A stretch of 6,285 bases of DNA. Origin: Shewanella sp. Its GTDB lineage: Bacteria; Pseudomonadota; Gammaproteobacteria; Enterobacterales; Shewanellaceae. Below are positions 1 to 6,193 of the stretch, piece after piece. The notes below the pieces were generated by a model that worked only from the letters and a program-made list of their open reading frames with translations, was not told the DNA's origin and made no database searches. Location: positions 1-6,285 of the forward strand of contig SDWK01000594.1 of the NCBI GenBank assembly GCA_004195335.1. The letters are read 5' to 3'. The stretch's first letter is position 1. Every line of letters begins with the position of its first letter. Both the position numbers and the translations under genes were made by a program.

Positions 1-2438
1 GCCAACAATTTGACTTGGCATCTATAGAGAATGTCCCCTACTTTTGCCAAAAGTCCTGGGCTATCGAGTGCTATAAGTTCCATCATGCTGGTGCCATGGC
101 GCCGAGAGGGCAAGAAGTTTACCTGAGTTTGAACTCTGAAAGGTTTCATTTTGCGGGAGATTTTCTTAAATTTTGGCAGCTTAGATGTGTCGCTACTTAG
201 CGCTTTTATGAGTGTTTTTCTGAGCCCTTGAATTCGCGATATCCGCGATACAGGGCTACCATCCTGCTCTAAAATGACAAAAGAATCTAATACATATTGA
301 TCTTTAGATACCATTATTCCAGCGTCGTGAACATTGATATTTTTGTTGTCAAGTATGGCCATCACGGTCGCGAATAGCTTGGGTTTATCTTTTGTGTAGA
401 TAAACAGCTCTGTGCCACCCCTTGTCGTGTGCTTAGAGATAAGGACCAGAGGTTCATCTTGCTTATGTTTAAGAATAGCTTCTGCATGCCAGGCTATCTG
501 ATTAGGTTGATGGCGTAAAAAATAGTCCGCCTTAAAACGCTGCCATAATGCATCTAGGTTTTTTTCTTTCACTCCTCGTCTTAATAGCTCTTTTTTAGCC
601 TTGGCCTGATGCTCCCTGACTCGCGCACGAATATCGACAGGTTTCTCTTTGCCTCGGGCTAACACACGCTGGGTGGAGAAATAAAGATCCCGGAGTAAAG
701 AGCCTTTCCAACTGTTCCAGGTCTTCTCGTTAGTGGCACAGATGTCGGCGACGGTTAAGCAGTATAGGTAACTCAGATGTACCGCATCTCTGACCTTATC
801 TGCAAAATCGGCGACCACATCGGGGTCGGAAATATCGCGTCTCTGAGCGGTGACAGACATCACCAAGTGGTTTTCAACCAGCCAGGCTACCATACGTCCA
901 TCGTGATCATTGAGCCCGTGGAGTTTGCAGAACTCGAGGGCATCGACGGCCCCTAATTTGCTGTGGTCGCCGCCACGCCCTTTCCCTATATCATGGAACA
1001 GTGCTGCTAAAACAAGTAGACCTTTTTTGGGGAGTTGATTTATGAGCACCGAGCCCAGAGGGAATTCCTCTTTTTGTTCAGCTTGAGCGAAATTTTCAAT
1101 ATTCAGCAGGAGTCTATGGGTATGCTCATCGACCGTATAAGCGTGAAAAAGATCGAACTGCATCTGTCCCTCTATATCTCGCCAGGCAGGGAGGTATGAT
1201 GATAAAACACCGTGTCTATGCATGAGCGATAAGGCGGCTATACCTCTGGGATGACGCAGTATTTCCAGGAAGACGTCTCTACAAGCGGGTATCGCTAACA
1301 GTGGCTGTGTCTGGGCGCGCCTGGCCTTTCGTAAGGCTCTTAAGGTTGGCGCATATATCCCCTGGATATTGGAGTTTCTTGCCGCATAGAGGAACAGTTT
1401 CATTAACTGTACTGGGTCGTCAAAAATATTTTCAGTGGTACTTTCGATAAACTTACCACGCAGCTGAAAGTCGTCATTGAACTTTTTTATTTCAAGCGCT
1501 TTAGTATGGCCCAATGTCGCTCGTTTAAAAAGCTGGAGTAGCATCTGATTCAGCTCCATCACCCGCCTTACGGTGCGATAGTAGCGCTTCATCATCTGCT
1601 CTACACCCAGTTGTGTCGCATCCTCATAACCCAGCAGATCTGCGACTTGGCGCTGAAGATCAAACAGTAAGCGGTTTTCATCCCGTCCGGAGGTAAGATG
1701 CAGCGCGAATCTCAATTCCCATAAGAAGGATTGACACTCGAGTAGTTCATCGAGCTCATCAGATTCAAGAAATCCATGGCCAACGAGGGCTTCAATATTT
1801 GCAGCATCAAAGTAGCGCATAGCCACCCAGGAGATGGTATGGATATCTCTTAAACCGCCGGGGCAGGTCTTGATATTAGGCTCAAGATCGAATGCGCTGG
1901 CCTTCGCGTGACGAGCGTTCTGTTCGTCGCGTTTGGCAATGTAAAAATCACTTGCGGGCCAAAAATCATTGGCTCTGATACTCAGGTGTAAAGATTGATA
2001 CAGTGCCTGAGGGCCACAAAGTAATCTCGCTTCGAGAAGATTTGTGGCGATGGTGATATCGTTTCTTCCTTGCTCCAGGGTTTGAGCTAGGCTACGAACA
2101 CTGTGGCCGACTTCCAGGCCTGCATCCCATAAAAAGGCGATATATTGGCTTAATGCTTGTTCGGCTGCGGGGGAGAGTTCTGTCTCGATCAGAAAAAGGA
2201 GATCGACATCGGACTGAGGATGAAGTTCGGCTCTGCCATAACCGCCAACGGCAATGAGCGCGATGGGGAATTGCTCTAACTGTTGTGCTTGCCATTGCTG
2301 CTGTAATAATTCATCGACGAATTGACATCGTTGTGCGACCAAGTTATTAATCGACTCCTCGTGACGAAAGCGGGTGAGGAGATCATGATTTTGTGAAAGT
2401 AGTTGCGCTTTGGCGAGTTGAGCTGATTCCGTGGTCAT
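1..2438 (-). CDS. glnD: Bifunctional PII uridylyltransferase / uridylyl-removing enzyme GlnD (C-terminus cut by window edge)
   Basis: Cytoplasmic nitrogen sensor that uridylylates PII (GlnB/GlnK) when glutamine is low and removes UMP when it is high. The minus-strand frame is open from ATG at 2438 to the left edge, 812 codons. E. coli GlnD is about 890 residues, so roughly 45-50 C-terminal residues should lie outside. Visible order: nucleotidyltransferase domain with GGYGR at 65-69 and the catalytic D77-x-D79 pair (E. coli G93/G94 and D105/D107); helical region; HD domain with [11 protein letters not shown] at 432-442 and the metal-binding H482-D483 (LFHDIGKG); first ACT domain about 676-750; second ACT domain beginning near 787 ([17 protein letters not shown]) and cut off. 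The start is supported by AAGGG at 2444-2448 and an in-frame stop upstream. It follows map by 76 nt, probably in one transcript. Both active sites look intact. Confidence 0.97.
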   Translation of the reverse strand, partial: MTTESAQLAKAQLLSQNHDLLTRFRHEESINNLVAQRCQFVDELLQQQWQAQQLEQFPIALIAVGGYGRAELHPQSDVDLLFLIETELSPAAEQALSQYIAFLWDAGLEVGHSVRSLAQTLEQGRNDITIATNLLEARLLCGPQALYQSLHLSIRANDFWPASDFYIAKRDEQNARHAKASAFDLEPNIKTCPGGLRDIHTISWVAMRYFDAANIEALVGHGFLESDELDELLECQSFLWELRFALHLTSGRDENRLLFDLQRQVADLLGYEDATQLGVEQMMKRYYRTVRRVMELNQMLLQLFKRATLGHTKALEIKKFNDDFQLRGKFIESTTENIFDDPVQLMKLFLYAARNSNIQGIYAPTLRALRKARRAQTQPLLAIPACRDVFLEILRHPRGIAALSLMHRHGVLSSYLPAWRDIEGQMQFDLFHAYTVDEHTHRLLLNIENFAQAEQKEEFPLGSVLINQLPKKGLLVLAALFHDIGKGRGGDHSKLGAVDALEFCKLHGLNDHDGRMVAWLVENHLVMSVTAQRRDISDPDVVADFADKVRDAVHLSYLYCLTVADICATNEKTWNSWKGSLLRDLYFSTQRVLARGKEKPVDIRARVREHQAKAKKELLRRGVKEKNLDALWQRFKADYFLRHQPNQIAWHAEAILKHKQDEPLVLISKHTTRGGTELFIYTKDKPKLFATVMAILDNKNINVHDAGIMVSKDQYVLDSFVILEQDGSPVSRISRIQGLRKTLIKALSSDTSKLPKFKKISRKMKPFRVQTQVNFLPSRRHGTSMMELIALDSPGLLAKVGDILYRCQVKLL

Positions 2439-2443
2439 CGATG

Positions 2444-2448
2444 CCCTT
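2444..2448 (-). promoter_or_regulatory. glnD ribosome binding site
   Basis: AAGGG on the minus strand, 5 nt before the ATG at 2438. The spacing is a little short but usable. No other start codon in the same frame lies between here and an upstream in-frame TAA, so this site fixes the glnD start. Confidence 0.6.
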
Positions 2449-2461
2449 GAGCTAGTTAGTT

Positions 2462-2494
2462 CACTGACTTAACGTACAAATAATTAAGCCAGTG
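2462..2494 (-). promoter_or_regulatory. map-glnD intergenic hairpin
   Basis: Arms at 2484-2494 and 2462-2472 form an 11-bp stem with an 11-nt loop in minus-strand RNA (CACTGGCTTAA paired with TTAAGTCAGTG). The single non-Watson-Crick position is a G-U pair in the minus-strand transcript but would be an A-C mismatch in plus-strand RNA. The structure therefore fits the transcription direction of map and glnD. No U-run follows, so a simple intrinsic terminator is unlikely. It ends 23 nt before the glnD start and may affect mRNA stability, processing or glnD translation. The role is inference. Confidence 0.5.
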
Positions 2495-2514
2495 CGGATT
2501 TTTGGGTTAATAAA

Positions 2515-3312
2515 TTAGTGATTAATCACTCTTGGAAAGTCCTCTTCTTCGCGAAGAGTAAGTACTTCAACTCCGGTTTTAGTGATCAGCAGTGTGTGTT
2601 CCCATTGAGCTGATTTTTTACCATCTGAGGTTGTTACTGTCCAGTTATCATCTTTATCGAGAATACAAGTATGACGACCCGCGTTGATCATCGGCTCGAT
2701 AGTGAAACACATGCCTGGGCGTAAGACGGTTTTATCGCTGTTTTTATAATGCATGACCTGAGGCTCCTCGTGGAAACCTGCACCAATCCCGTGACCACAG
2801 TAATCTTTTACAATACTGTACTTTTCAAGACCTGTTTTCTTCGTCTTAATAAATTTCTCAACGATGGTACCGATTTCGCCTAGTTTCATACCAGGACGAA
2901 CTTTACGGATACTGGCATAGAGGCTCTCTTGAGAGATGCGACAAAGACGCATATCTTTAGCGCTGACATCACCAATTAAAAACATTTTTGAAGTGTCACC
3001 ATGGAATCCATCTTTGATGACTGTGATATCGATATTAATAATATCGCCATCTTTTAAGGCTCGTGAACTTGGGATCCCATGGCAGATCACTTCATTGATT
3101 GAAGTACAGATAGACTTTGGAAAGCCGTGATAGTTGAGAGGAGCTGAGATTGCGCCGTGTTCTTCAGTAAATTTAGCGCAGATATCGTTTAATTCATCTG
3201 TTGTAACCCCCACTTTTACCAAAGGTGCCAGCATCTCTAAAACTTCAGCCGCTAATTTGCCAGCTGCACGCATTTTCTCGATCTCTTCTGCACTCTTTAT
3301 CACTATACTCAT
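2515..3312 (-). CDS. map: Type I methionine aminopeptidase
   Basis: Removes the initiator methionine from nascent proteins whose second residue is small, acting in the cytoplasm near the ribosome exit after deformylation. The 265-residue length matches bacterial type I enzymes (E. coli 264). All five metal ligands of the family can be placed: D95 and D106 (INIDITVIKDGFHGDTSKMF), H174 (YCGHGIG), E206 (TIEPM) and E238 (QWEHT). The substrate-site histidines are present as H78 (CHG) and H181 (GFHEEP). The segment just before YCGHGIG (KTKKTGLEKYSIVKD) is a few residues longer than I recall for E. coli, which looks like a benign loop insertion. The start at 3312 has GAGAG 8 nt upstream. The gene is transcribed divergently from rpsB and lies upstream of glnD, the same arrangement as in enteric bacteria. 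Confidence 0.97.
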   Translation of the reverse strand: MSIVIKSAEEIEKMRAAGKLAAEVLEMLAPLVKVGVTTDELNDICAKFTEEHGAISAPLNYHGFPKSICTSINEVICHGIPSSRALKDGDIINIDITVIKDGFHGDTSKMFLIGDVSAKDMRLCRISQESLYASIRKVRPGMKLGEIGTIVEKFIKTKKTGLEKYSIVKDYCGHGIGAGFHEEPQVMHYKNSDKTVLRPGMCFTIEPMINAGRHTCILDKDDNWTVTTSDGKKSAQWEHTLLITKTGVEVLTLREEEDFPRVINH

Positions 3313-3320
3313 TTAACTAT

Positions 3321-3325
3321 CTCTC
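3321..3325 (-). promoter_or_regulatory. map ribosome binding site
   Basis: GAGAG on the minus strand, 8 nt before the ATG at 3312. It is a moderate Shine-Dalgarno match with good spacing. Confidence 0.55.
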
Positions 3326-3356
3326 GTGTGTCTTTTATGGCGATTTGGGCGAGCAT

Positions 3357-3362
3357 ATTTTA
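3357..3362 (-). promoter_or_regulatory. Candidate map promoter -10 element
   Basis: TAAAAT on the minus strand (5 of 6 to TATAAT), about 45 nt upstream of the map start. No convincing -35 is found at 16-18 bp spacing, where the hexamers read AACTTT, CAACTT or ACAACT. The divergent inverted repeat at 3369-3398 lies just upstream. This is a weak, consensus-only call. Confidence 0.25.
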
Positions 3363-3368
3363 CAGTAA

Positions 3369-3398
3369 AAGACAGCGAAAAGTTGTGTTTGCTGTCTT
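3369..3398. repeat. Imperfect inverted repeat between divergent map and rpsB promoters
   Basis: Left arm 3369-3379 (AAGACAGCGAA) and right arm 3388-3398, whose reverse complement is AAGACAGCAAA, match at 10 of 11 positions around an 8-nt centre. The dyad overlaps the rpsB -35 hexamer and lies upstream of map, a position where a dimeric DNA-binding protein could affect both promoters. No known operator is recognised, and function is inference. Confidence 0.5.
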
Positions 3399-3419
3399 AA
3401 TATGGTATAAAGCGCGCCG
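3383..3419 (+). promoter_or_regulatory. rpsB-tsf promoter, sigma70 type with GC-rich discriminator
   Basis: TTGTGT at 3383-3388 (-35, 4 of 6) and TATAAA at 3406-3411 (-10, 5 of 6) are separated by an optimal 17 bp. The stretch from -10 to the probable start site near 3418-3420 is GCGCGCC. Such discriminators are typical of rRNA and ribosomal-protein promoters inhibited by ppGpp/DksA. Upstream DNA (about 3355-3382) is A/T-rich and could act as an UP element. The position matches the divergent rpsB promoter of enteric bacteria. Stringent control is inferred from the discriminator, not shown. Confidence 0.75.
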
Positions 3420-3462
3420 TTATGTTTGACTCTAACCCGTCTTTGGCAGATGCAAGATACTC

Positions 3463-3492
3463 TCTATTCAATAGGATTCTATTCAATAGGAT
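3463..3492. repeat. Perfect 15-bp direct tandem repeat in the rpsB leader
   Basis: The unit TCTATTCAATAGGAT occurs twice without a gap, at 3463-3477 and 3478-3492. Each unit contains the dyad CTATTcAATAG, so the two dyad centres (3469 and 3484) are 15 bp apart. In RNA, CUAUU of the first copy can pair with AAUAG of the second. It lies about 45 nt after the predicted transcription start. It could be a recent slippage duplication, a paired protein site or an RNA element, and no family is recognised. Confidence 0.9.
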
Positions 3493-3532
3493 GGAGATTC
3501 GAGCAAAATGTTTCAGCGGCTAAGGCTAAGAT

Positions 3533-3555
3533 AACGGCCATTATACATGGCTATT
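3533..3555 (+). promoter_or_regulatory. Small hairpin in rpsB leader
   Basis: GGCCAT at 3536-3541 pairs with ATGGCT at 3547-3552 around the loop TATAC. This gives five Watson-Crick pairs plus an outer G-U, with two further A-U pairs beyond a mismatch. It lies between the tandem repeat and the S2-leader-like element. Its role is unknown. Confidence 0.35.
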
Positions 3556-3570
3556 TATTAAATACTAAAT

Positions 3571-3645
3571 CACACACGTTTCGTCACATTCTTCGGGGTG
3601 CCTGCATAGGTCGAAGATATGGGAATCGTGGAGGTCTAACCCCTA
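3571..3645 (+). ncRNA. t44 / ribosomal S2 leader-like autoregulatory RNA
   Basis: Just upstream of rpsB, blocks such as ACACACGT, GGGGTGCC, ATATGGGA, CGTGGAGG and TAACCCC recur in the order I recall for the E. coli rpsB leader (t44/tff region), where S2 represses its own operon. Pairings visible here: CACG 3575-3578 with CGTG 3627-3630, extended by two A-U pairs past a U-U mismatch; TCTTCG 3590-3595 with CGAAGA 3612-3617; and hairpin CCT 3601-3603 with AGG 3608-3610. GGGGT 3595-3599 can also pair with ACCCC 3639-3643 as a pseudoknot-type contact. S2 binding is inferred from the resemblance. The family call is from memory and should be confirmed with a covariance model. Confidence 0.75.
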
Positions 3646-3652
3646 ACAATTT

Positions 3653-3656
3653 AAGG
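3653..3656 (+). promoter_or_regulatory. rpsB ribosome binding site
   Basis: AAGG, 7 nt before the rpsB ATG at 3664. It is weaker than the GGAGGT at 3630-3635, which sits too far upstream to serve this start and has no start codon at a suitable distance. A weak native site beside a structured leader fits translational autoregulation. Confidence 0.6.
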
Positions 3657-3663
3657 TAATAAA

Positions 3664-4392
3664 ATGACTACAGTTTCAATGCGCGACATGCTACAAGCCG
3701 GTGTTCACTTCGGTCACCAGACTCGTTACTGGAATCCAAAGATGAAGCCTTTCATCTTTGGTGCTCGTAATGGTGTTCACATCATCAACCTAGAGCACAC
3801 TGTGCCTATGTTCAATGAAGCACTTGCTTTCATCAGCAATGTTGCATCAAAGAAAGGTAAGGTTCTTTTTGTTGGTACTAAGCGTGCTGCAAGCGAAGCT
3901 ATCAAAGAGTCTGCTATCTCTTGTGAGCAGTTCTACGTCGATCACCGTTGGTTAGGTGGCATGTTGACTAACTGGAAAACAGTTCGTCAATCAATCAAGC
4001 GTCTTAAAGAGCTTGAGAGCCAGGCTGTAGACGGTACTTTCGACAAGCTTACTAAGAAAGAGGCGCTAATGCGTACTCGCGAGCTTGATAAGCTAGAAAG
4101 ATCTCTTGGTGGTATCAAGAACATGGGCGGCCTACCTGACGTTATCTTCGTTATCGGTGCTGACCATGAGCATATCGCTATTAAAGAAGCTAACAACTTA
4201 GGTATTCCAGTTGTAGCTGTTGTTGATACTAACTCTTCACCAGATGGTATCAACTACATCGTTCCTGGTAACGATGACGCAATGCGTTCTATCCGTTTGT
4301 ACACAGAATCTGTTGCTGCCGCTGCTAAAGCTGGCCGTGGTCAAGATCTAGCTGTACAGGCTGAGCAAGACGGTTTCGTCGAAGCTGAATAA
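3664..4392 (+). CDS. rpsB: 30S ribosomal protein S2
   Basis: Structural protein of the small ribosomal subunit that joins late in assembly and helps bind S1. It has 242 residues against 241 in E. coli. The N-terminus [20 protein letters not shown] is typical of the family. The second S2 signature is at 158-182 ([20 protein letters not shown] and onward to GIP), followed by [19 protein letters not shown] near 188-206. The central coiled-coil region is about 105-150 (KRLKELESQ through [10 protein letters not shown]). The gene ends in tandem stops, TAA TAA at 4390-4395. Codon use is strongly biased to GGT, CGT, AAC and ATC, as expected for very high expression. It is the first gene of the rpsB-tsf transcript and probably self-regulated through the upstream leader RNA. 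Confidence 0.99.
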   Translation: MTTVSMRDMLQAGVHFGHQTRYWNPKMKPFIFGARNGVHIINLEHTVPMFNEALAFISNVASKKGKVLFVGTKRAASEAIKESAISCEQFYVDHRWLGGMLTNWKTVRQSIKRLKELESQAVDGTFDKLTKKEALMRTRELDKLERSLGGIKNMGGLPDVIFVIGADHEHIAIKEANNLGIPVVAVVDTNSSPDGINYIVPGNDDAMRSIRLYTESVAAAAKAGRGQDLAVQAEQDGFVEAE

Positions 4393-4422
4393 TAAGGCTG
4401 ATGTTTTTCATCTCCCTTATTA
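4390..4422 (+). promoter_or_regulatory. Hairpin at the rpsB stop codon
   Basis: TAATAAGG at 4390-4397 pairs with CCTTATTA at 4415-4422. After a 2x2 internal loop, GATG 4400-4403 pairs with CATC 4409-4412 around a TTTTT loop. The 12 pairs include the rpsB stop codons. A short hairpin follows directly (ACCAA 4423-4427 with TTGGT 4437-4441), and then the terminator-like hairpin at 4443-4465. It may protect the 3' end, or be a processing site separating rpsB from tsf; this is inference. Confidence 0.55.
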
Positions 4423-4442
4423 ACCAAGGTATTTGATTGGTG

Positions 4443-4467
4443 AACAGGGGCCTCAGGCCCCTGTTTT
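4443..4467 (+). terminator. rpsB-tsf intergenic intrinsic terminator / attenuator
   Basis: AACAGGGGCCT at 4443-4453 and AGGCCCCTGTT at 4455-4465 form a perfect GC-rich stem with a 3-nt loop in practice. It is followed by a short T run (TTTT at 4464-4467, then ATAT). The U-tract is short, so partial termination with read-through into tsf is more likely than a full stop. No clear promoter lies between it and tsf, which supports read-through. Confidence 0.7.
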
Positions 4468-4497
4468 ATATCTAATGAATTTGTAGAATTATCTGTA

Positions 4498-4502
4498 GAG
4501 GA
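4498..4502 (+). promoter_or_regulatory. tsf ribosome binding site
   Basis: GAGGA, 7 nt before the ATG at 4510. It is a good Shine-Dalgarno match and supports this start. Confidence 0.7.
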
Positions 4503-4509
4503 TTTAACA

Positions 4510-5358
4510 ATGGCAATTACTGCTGCCCAAGTTAAAGAACTTCGTGACCGCACTGGCGCTGGCATGATGGACTGTAAAAAAGCACTGACTGAAACTGATG
4601 GTGACATCGAACTTGCGATTGATAGCATGCGTAAGAGCGGTGCTGCCAAGGCTGCTAAAAAAGCAGGTAACATCGCTGCTGAAGGTACAATCCTTATTAA
4701 GAATGGCGAAGGTTACGCTGCACTTTTAGAAGTTAACTGTCAAACTGACTTCGTTGCAAAAGACGCAAACTTCCTAGCATTTGCTAACGCTGTTCTAGAG
4801 GTTGCTGCTGCATCTAAAGTCACTATCGCCGATTTGAAAGCACAGTTTGAAGAAACGCGTGTTGCATTAGTGACTAAAATCGGTGAAAACATCAACGTTC
4901 GTCGCGTTGAGTACATCGATGGTGCAAACCTTGCGTCTTACCGTCACGGTGAGCGTATCGGTGTTGTTGTAGCTGGTGAAGCTGACGAAGAAACTCTAAA
5001 GCACATCGCAATGCACGTTGCTGCTTCTAAGCCAGAGTTCGTCAACCCTGAAGATGTTCCGGCTGAGCTTGTTGAGAAAGAAAAAGCACTTCAGATTGAA
5101 ATCGCTATGAACGAAGGCAAGCCTGCTGAGATTGCAGAGAAAATGGTTTTCGGTAGAATGAAGAAGTTCACTGGTGAGATATCTCTTACTGGTCAAGCTT
5201 ACATCATGGAACCTAAGAAAACTGTTGGCGCTATTCTTAAAGAGAAAAGTGCTACTGTATCAAACTTCGTTCGTTTAGAAGTTGGCGAAGGTATCGCGAA
5301 GAAAGAAGAAGATTTTGCTGCTGAAGTTGCTGCACAAATCGCTGCTACTAAGGGGTAA
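4510..5358 (+). CDS. tsf: Translation elongation factor Ts
   Basis: Guanine nucleotide exchange factor that releases GDP from EF-Tu so that GTP can bind, in the cytoplasm. It has 282 residues (E. coli 283). The N-terminal UBA-like domain carries the EF-Ts signature [16 protein letters not shown] at 11-26. The conserved TDFVAK is at 79-84; D80 and F81 correspond to the E. coli residues that intrude near the EF-Tu magnesium and nucleotide site. The core domain follows, then a charged helical segment around 185-225 ([20 protein letters not shown] and beyond) matching the coiled-coil motif, and a C-terminal segment ending IAATKG. It lies 117 nt after rpsB across three hairpins. Codon bias is as strong as in rpsB. 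Expression is probably by read-through from the rpsB promoter, with the terminator-like hairpin adjusting the ratio. Confidence 0.99.
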   Translation: MAITAAQVKELRDRTGAGMMDCKKALTETDGDIELAIDSMRKSGAAKAAKKAGNIAAEGTILIKNGEGYAALLEVNCQTDFVAKDANFLAFANAVLEVAAASKVTIADLKAQFEETRVALVTKIGENINVRRVEYIDGANLASYRHGERIGVVVAGEADEETLKHIAMHVAASKPEFVNPEDVPAELVEKEKALQIEIAMNEGKPAEIAEKMVFGRMKKFTGEISLTGQAYIMEPKKTVGAILKEKSATVSNFVRLEVGEGIAKKEEDFAAEVAAQIAATKG

Positions 5359-5406
5359 TTTCCTTATATAGCGCACCCCTAAGGCCGTAGCATTTGCTGC
5401 GGTCTT
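5348..5406 (+). promoter_or_regulatory. tsf-pyrH hairpins, possible attenuator with alternative fold
   Basis: The main stem pairs AAGGCCGTAGCA (5381-5392) with TGCTGCGGTCTT (5395-5406): 12 pairs, two of them G-U, with the innermost pair probably open. An alternative stem pairs AGGGGT at 5351-5356, overlapping the tsf stop, with ACCCCT at 5375-5380. It extends past one mismatch to 5382-5383, the first bases of the main stem. The T content after 5406 (ATCGTATCTATTTCCC) is poor, so complete intrinsic termination is unlikely. It may be an attenuator or processing site. Confidence 0.45.
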
Positions 5407-5437
5407 ATCGTATCTATTTCCCTATCGACATCAATTC

Positions 5438-5441
5438 AGGA
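5438..5441 (+). promoter_or_regulatory. pyrH ribosome binding site
   Basis: AGGA, 8 nt before the ATG at 5450, giving a well-spaced Shine-Dalgarno site. Confidence 0.65.
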
Positions 5442-5449
5442 CAATAAAA

Positions 5450-6193
5450 ATGAGCACGAATCCTAAACCTGCATTTCGACGTATTCTTCTAAAGTTAAGT
5501 GGCGAAGCCTTGATGGGCGAAGAGGGCTTTGGCATCGATCCTAAAGTATTAGATCGTATGGCTCAGGAGATTAAAGAACTGGTTGAGCTTGGTATACAGG
5601 TAGGAGTTGTTATCGGTGGTGGGAACCTATTTCGTGGTGAAGGACTTGCAAAGGCAGGCATGAACCGCGTTGTTGGCGACCATATGGGTATGCTTGCGAC
5701 AGTGATGAATGGCTTAGCGATGCGTGATGCTTTGCACCGTGCTTATGTCAATGCAAGACTCATGTCTGCAATTCCCTTGAAGGGCGTGTGTGATGATTAC
5801 AATTGGGCTGAAGCGATTAGCTTATTAAAGTCTGGCCGAGTAGTTATTTTTGCTGCGGGAACGGGGAATCCTTTCTGCACAACCGATTCTGCTGCGTGTT
5901 TACGTGGTATCGAAATTGAGGCAGAAGTGGTATTGAAAGGCACTAAAGTCGATGGTGTGTATTCAGATGACCCGGTTAAGAACCCTGATGCAGTAAAATA
6001 TGATGAAATGGGTTACGATGAAATTCTCGACAAAGAATTAAAAGTGATGGATCTGGCGGCATTTACTATGGCTAGAGATCACAATATGCCAATATTGGTA
6101 TTTAATATGAATAAACCTGGTGCCCTTCGTCGTGTAATAATGGGTGAGCAGGAAGGCACAATGATCAAAGGTAAAGCAACTGCAGGCGAGTAA
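5450..6193 (+). CDS. pyrH: Uridylate kinase (UMP kinase)
   Basis: Phosphorylates UMP to UDP with ATP, a step shared by de novo and salvage pyrimidine synthesis. The family is hexameric, activated by GTP and inhibited by UTP. The protein is 247 residues of the amino acid kinase fold, unlike eukaryotic UMP/CMP kinases. Visible motifs: KLSGEALMG at 15-23 (phosphate binding), GGGNLFRG at 56-63 with R62, D77 in [20 protein letters not shown] at 137-148, [10 protein letters not shown] at 166-175, and D201 in [12 protein letters not shown]62, D77 and D201 keep the E. coli numbering. Position 159 is Glu (IEIEAEVV), where I recall Asp in E. coli, a conservative change. It starts 91 nt after tsf with no clear promoter of its own, so it is probably expressed at least partly by read-through. 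Confidence 0.99.
   Translation: MSTNPKPAFRRILLKLSGEALMGEEGFGIDPKVLDRMAQEIKELVELGIQVGVVIGGGNLFRGEGLAKAGMNRVVGDHMGMLATVMNGLAMRDALHRAYVNARLMSAIPLKGVCDDYNWAEAISLLKSGRVVIFAAGTGNPFCTTDSAACLRGIEIEAEVVLKGTKVDGVYSDDPVKNPDAVKYDEMGYDEILDKELKVMDLAAFTMARDHNMPILVFNMNKPGALRRVIMGEQEGTMIKGKATAGE

Noticed and set aside
15..200. Plus-strand open frame of 61 codons
   Set aside because: It lies wholly antisense to the ACT-domain coding region of glnD, where the minus frame encodes recognisable conserved sequence.
2092..2295. Minus-strand 67-codon open frame inside glnD
   Set aside because: It is out of frame with the nucleotidyltransferase domain of glnD (GGYGR, DVD), which is clearly the coding frame.
3422..3523. 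33-codon open frame (MFDSNPSLAD...) starting a few nt after the predicted rpsB transcription start, in which the 15-bp repeat encodes five repeated residues
   Set aside because: No Shine-Dalgarno site can fit between the predicted start site and this ATG, and there are no characteristic leader-peptide codon runs. It would need to be leaderless, and nothing supports that.
3426..3659. 77-codon plus-strand open frame running through the rpsB leader and ending just before rpsB
   Set aside because: It overlaps the tandem repeat and the conserved S2-leader RNA, shows no ribosome binding site, and its sequence resembles no known protein. Leader RNA is the better explanation.
4341..4673. Minus-strand 110-codon open frame across the end of rpsB, the gap and the start of tsf
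   Set aside because: Antisense shadow of two highly biased genes. It contains the intergenic hairpins and has no recognisable protein features.
5359..5449. Possible pyrH promoter using TATATA at 5365-5370 or TATCTA at 5411-5416
   Set aside because: No acceptable -35 hexamer is found at 15-19 bp spacing for either, and such A/T-rich hexamers are expected by chance.
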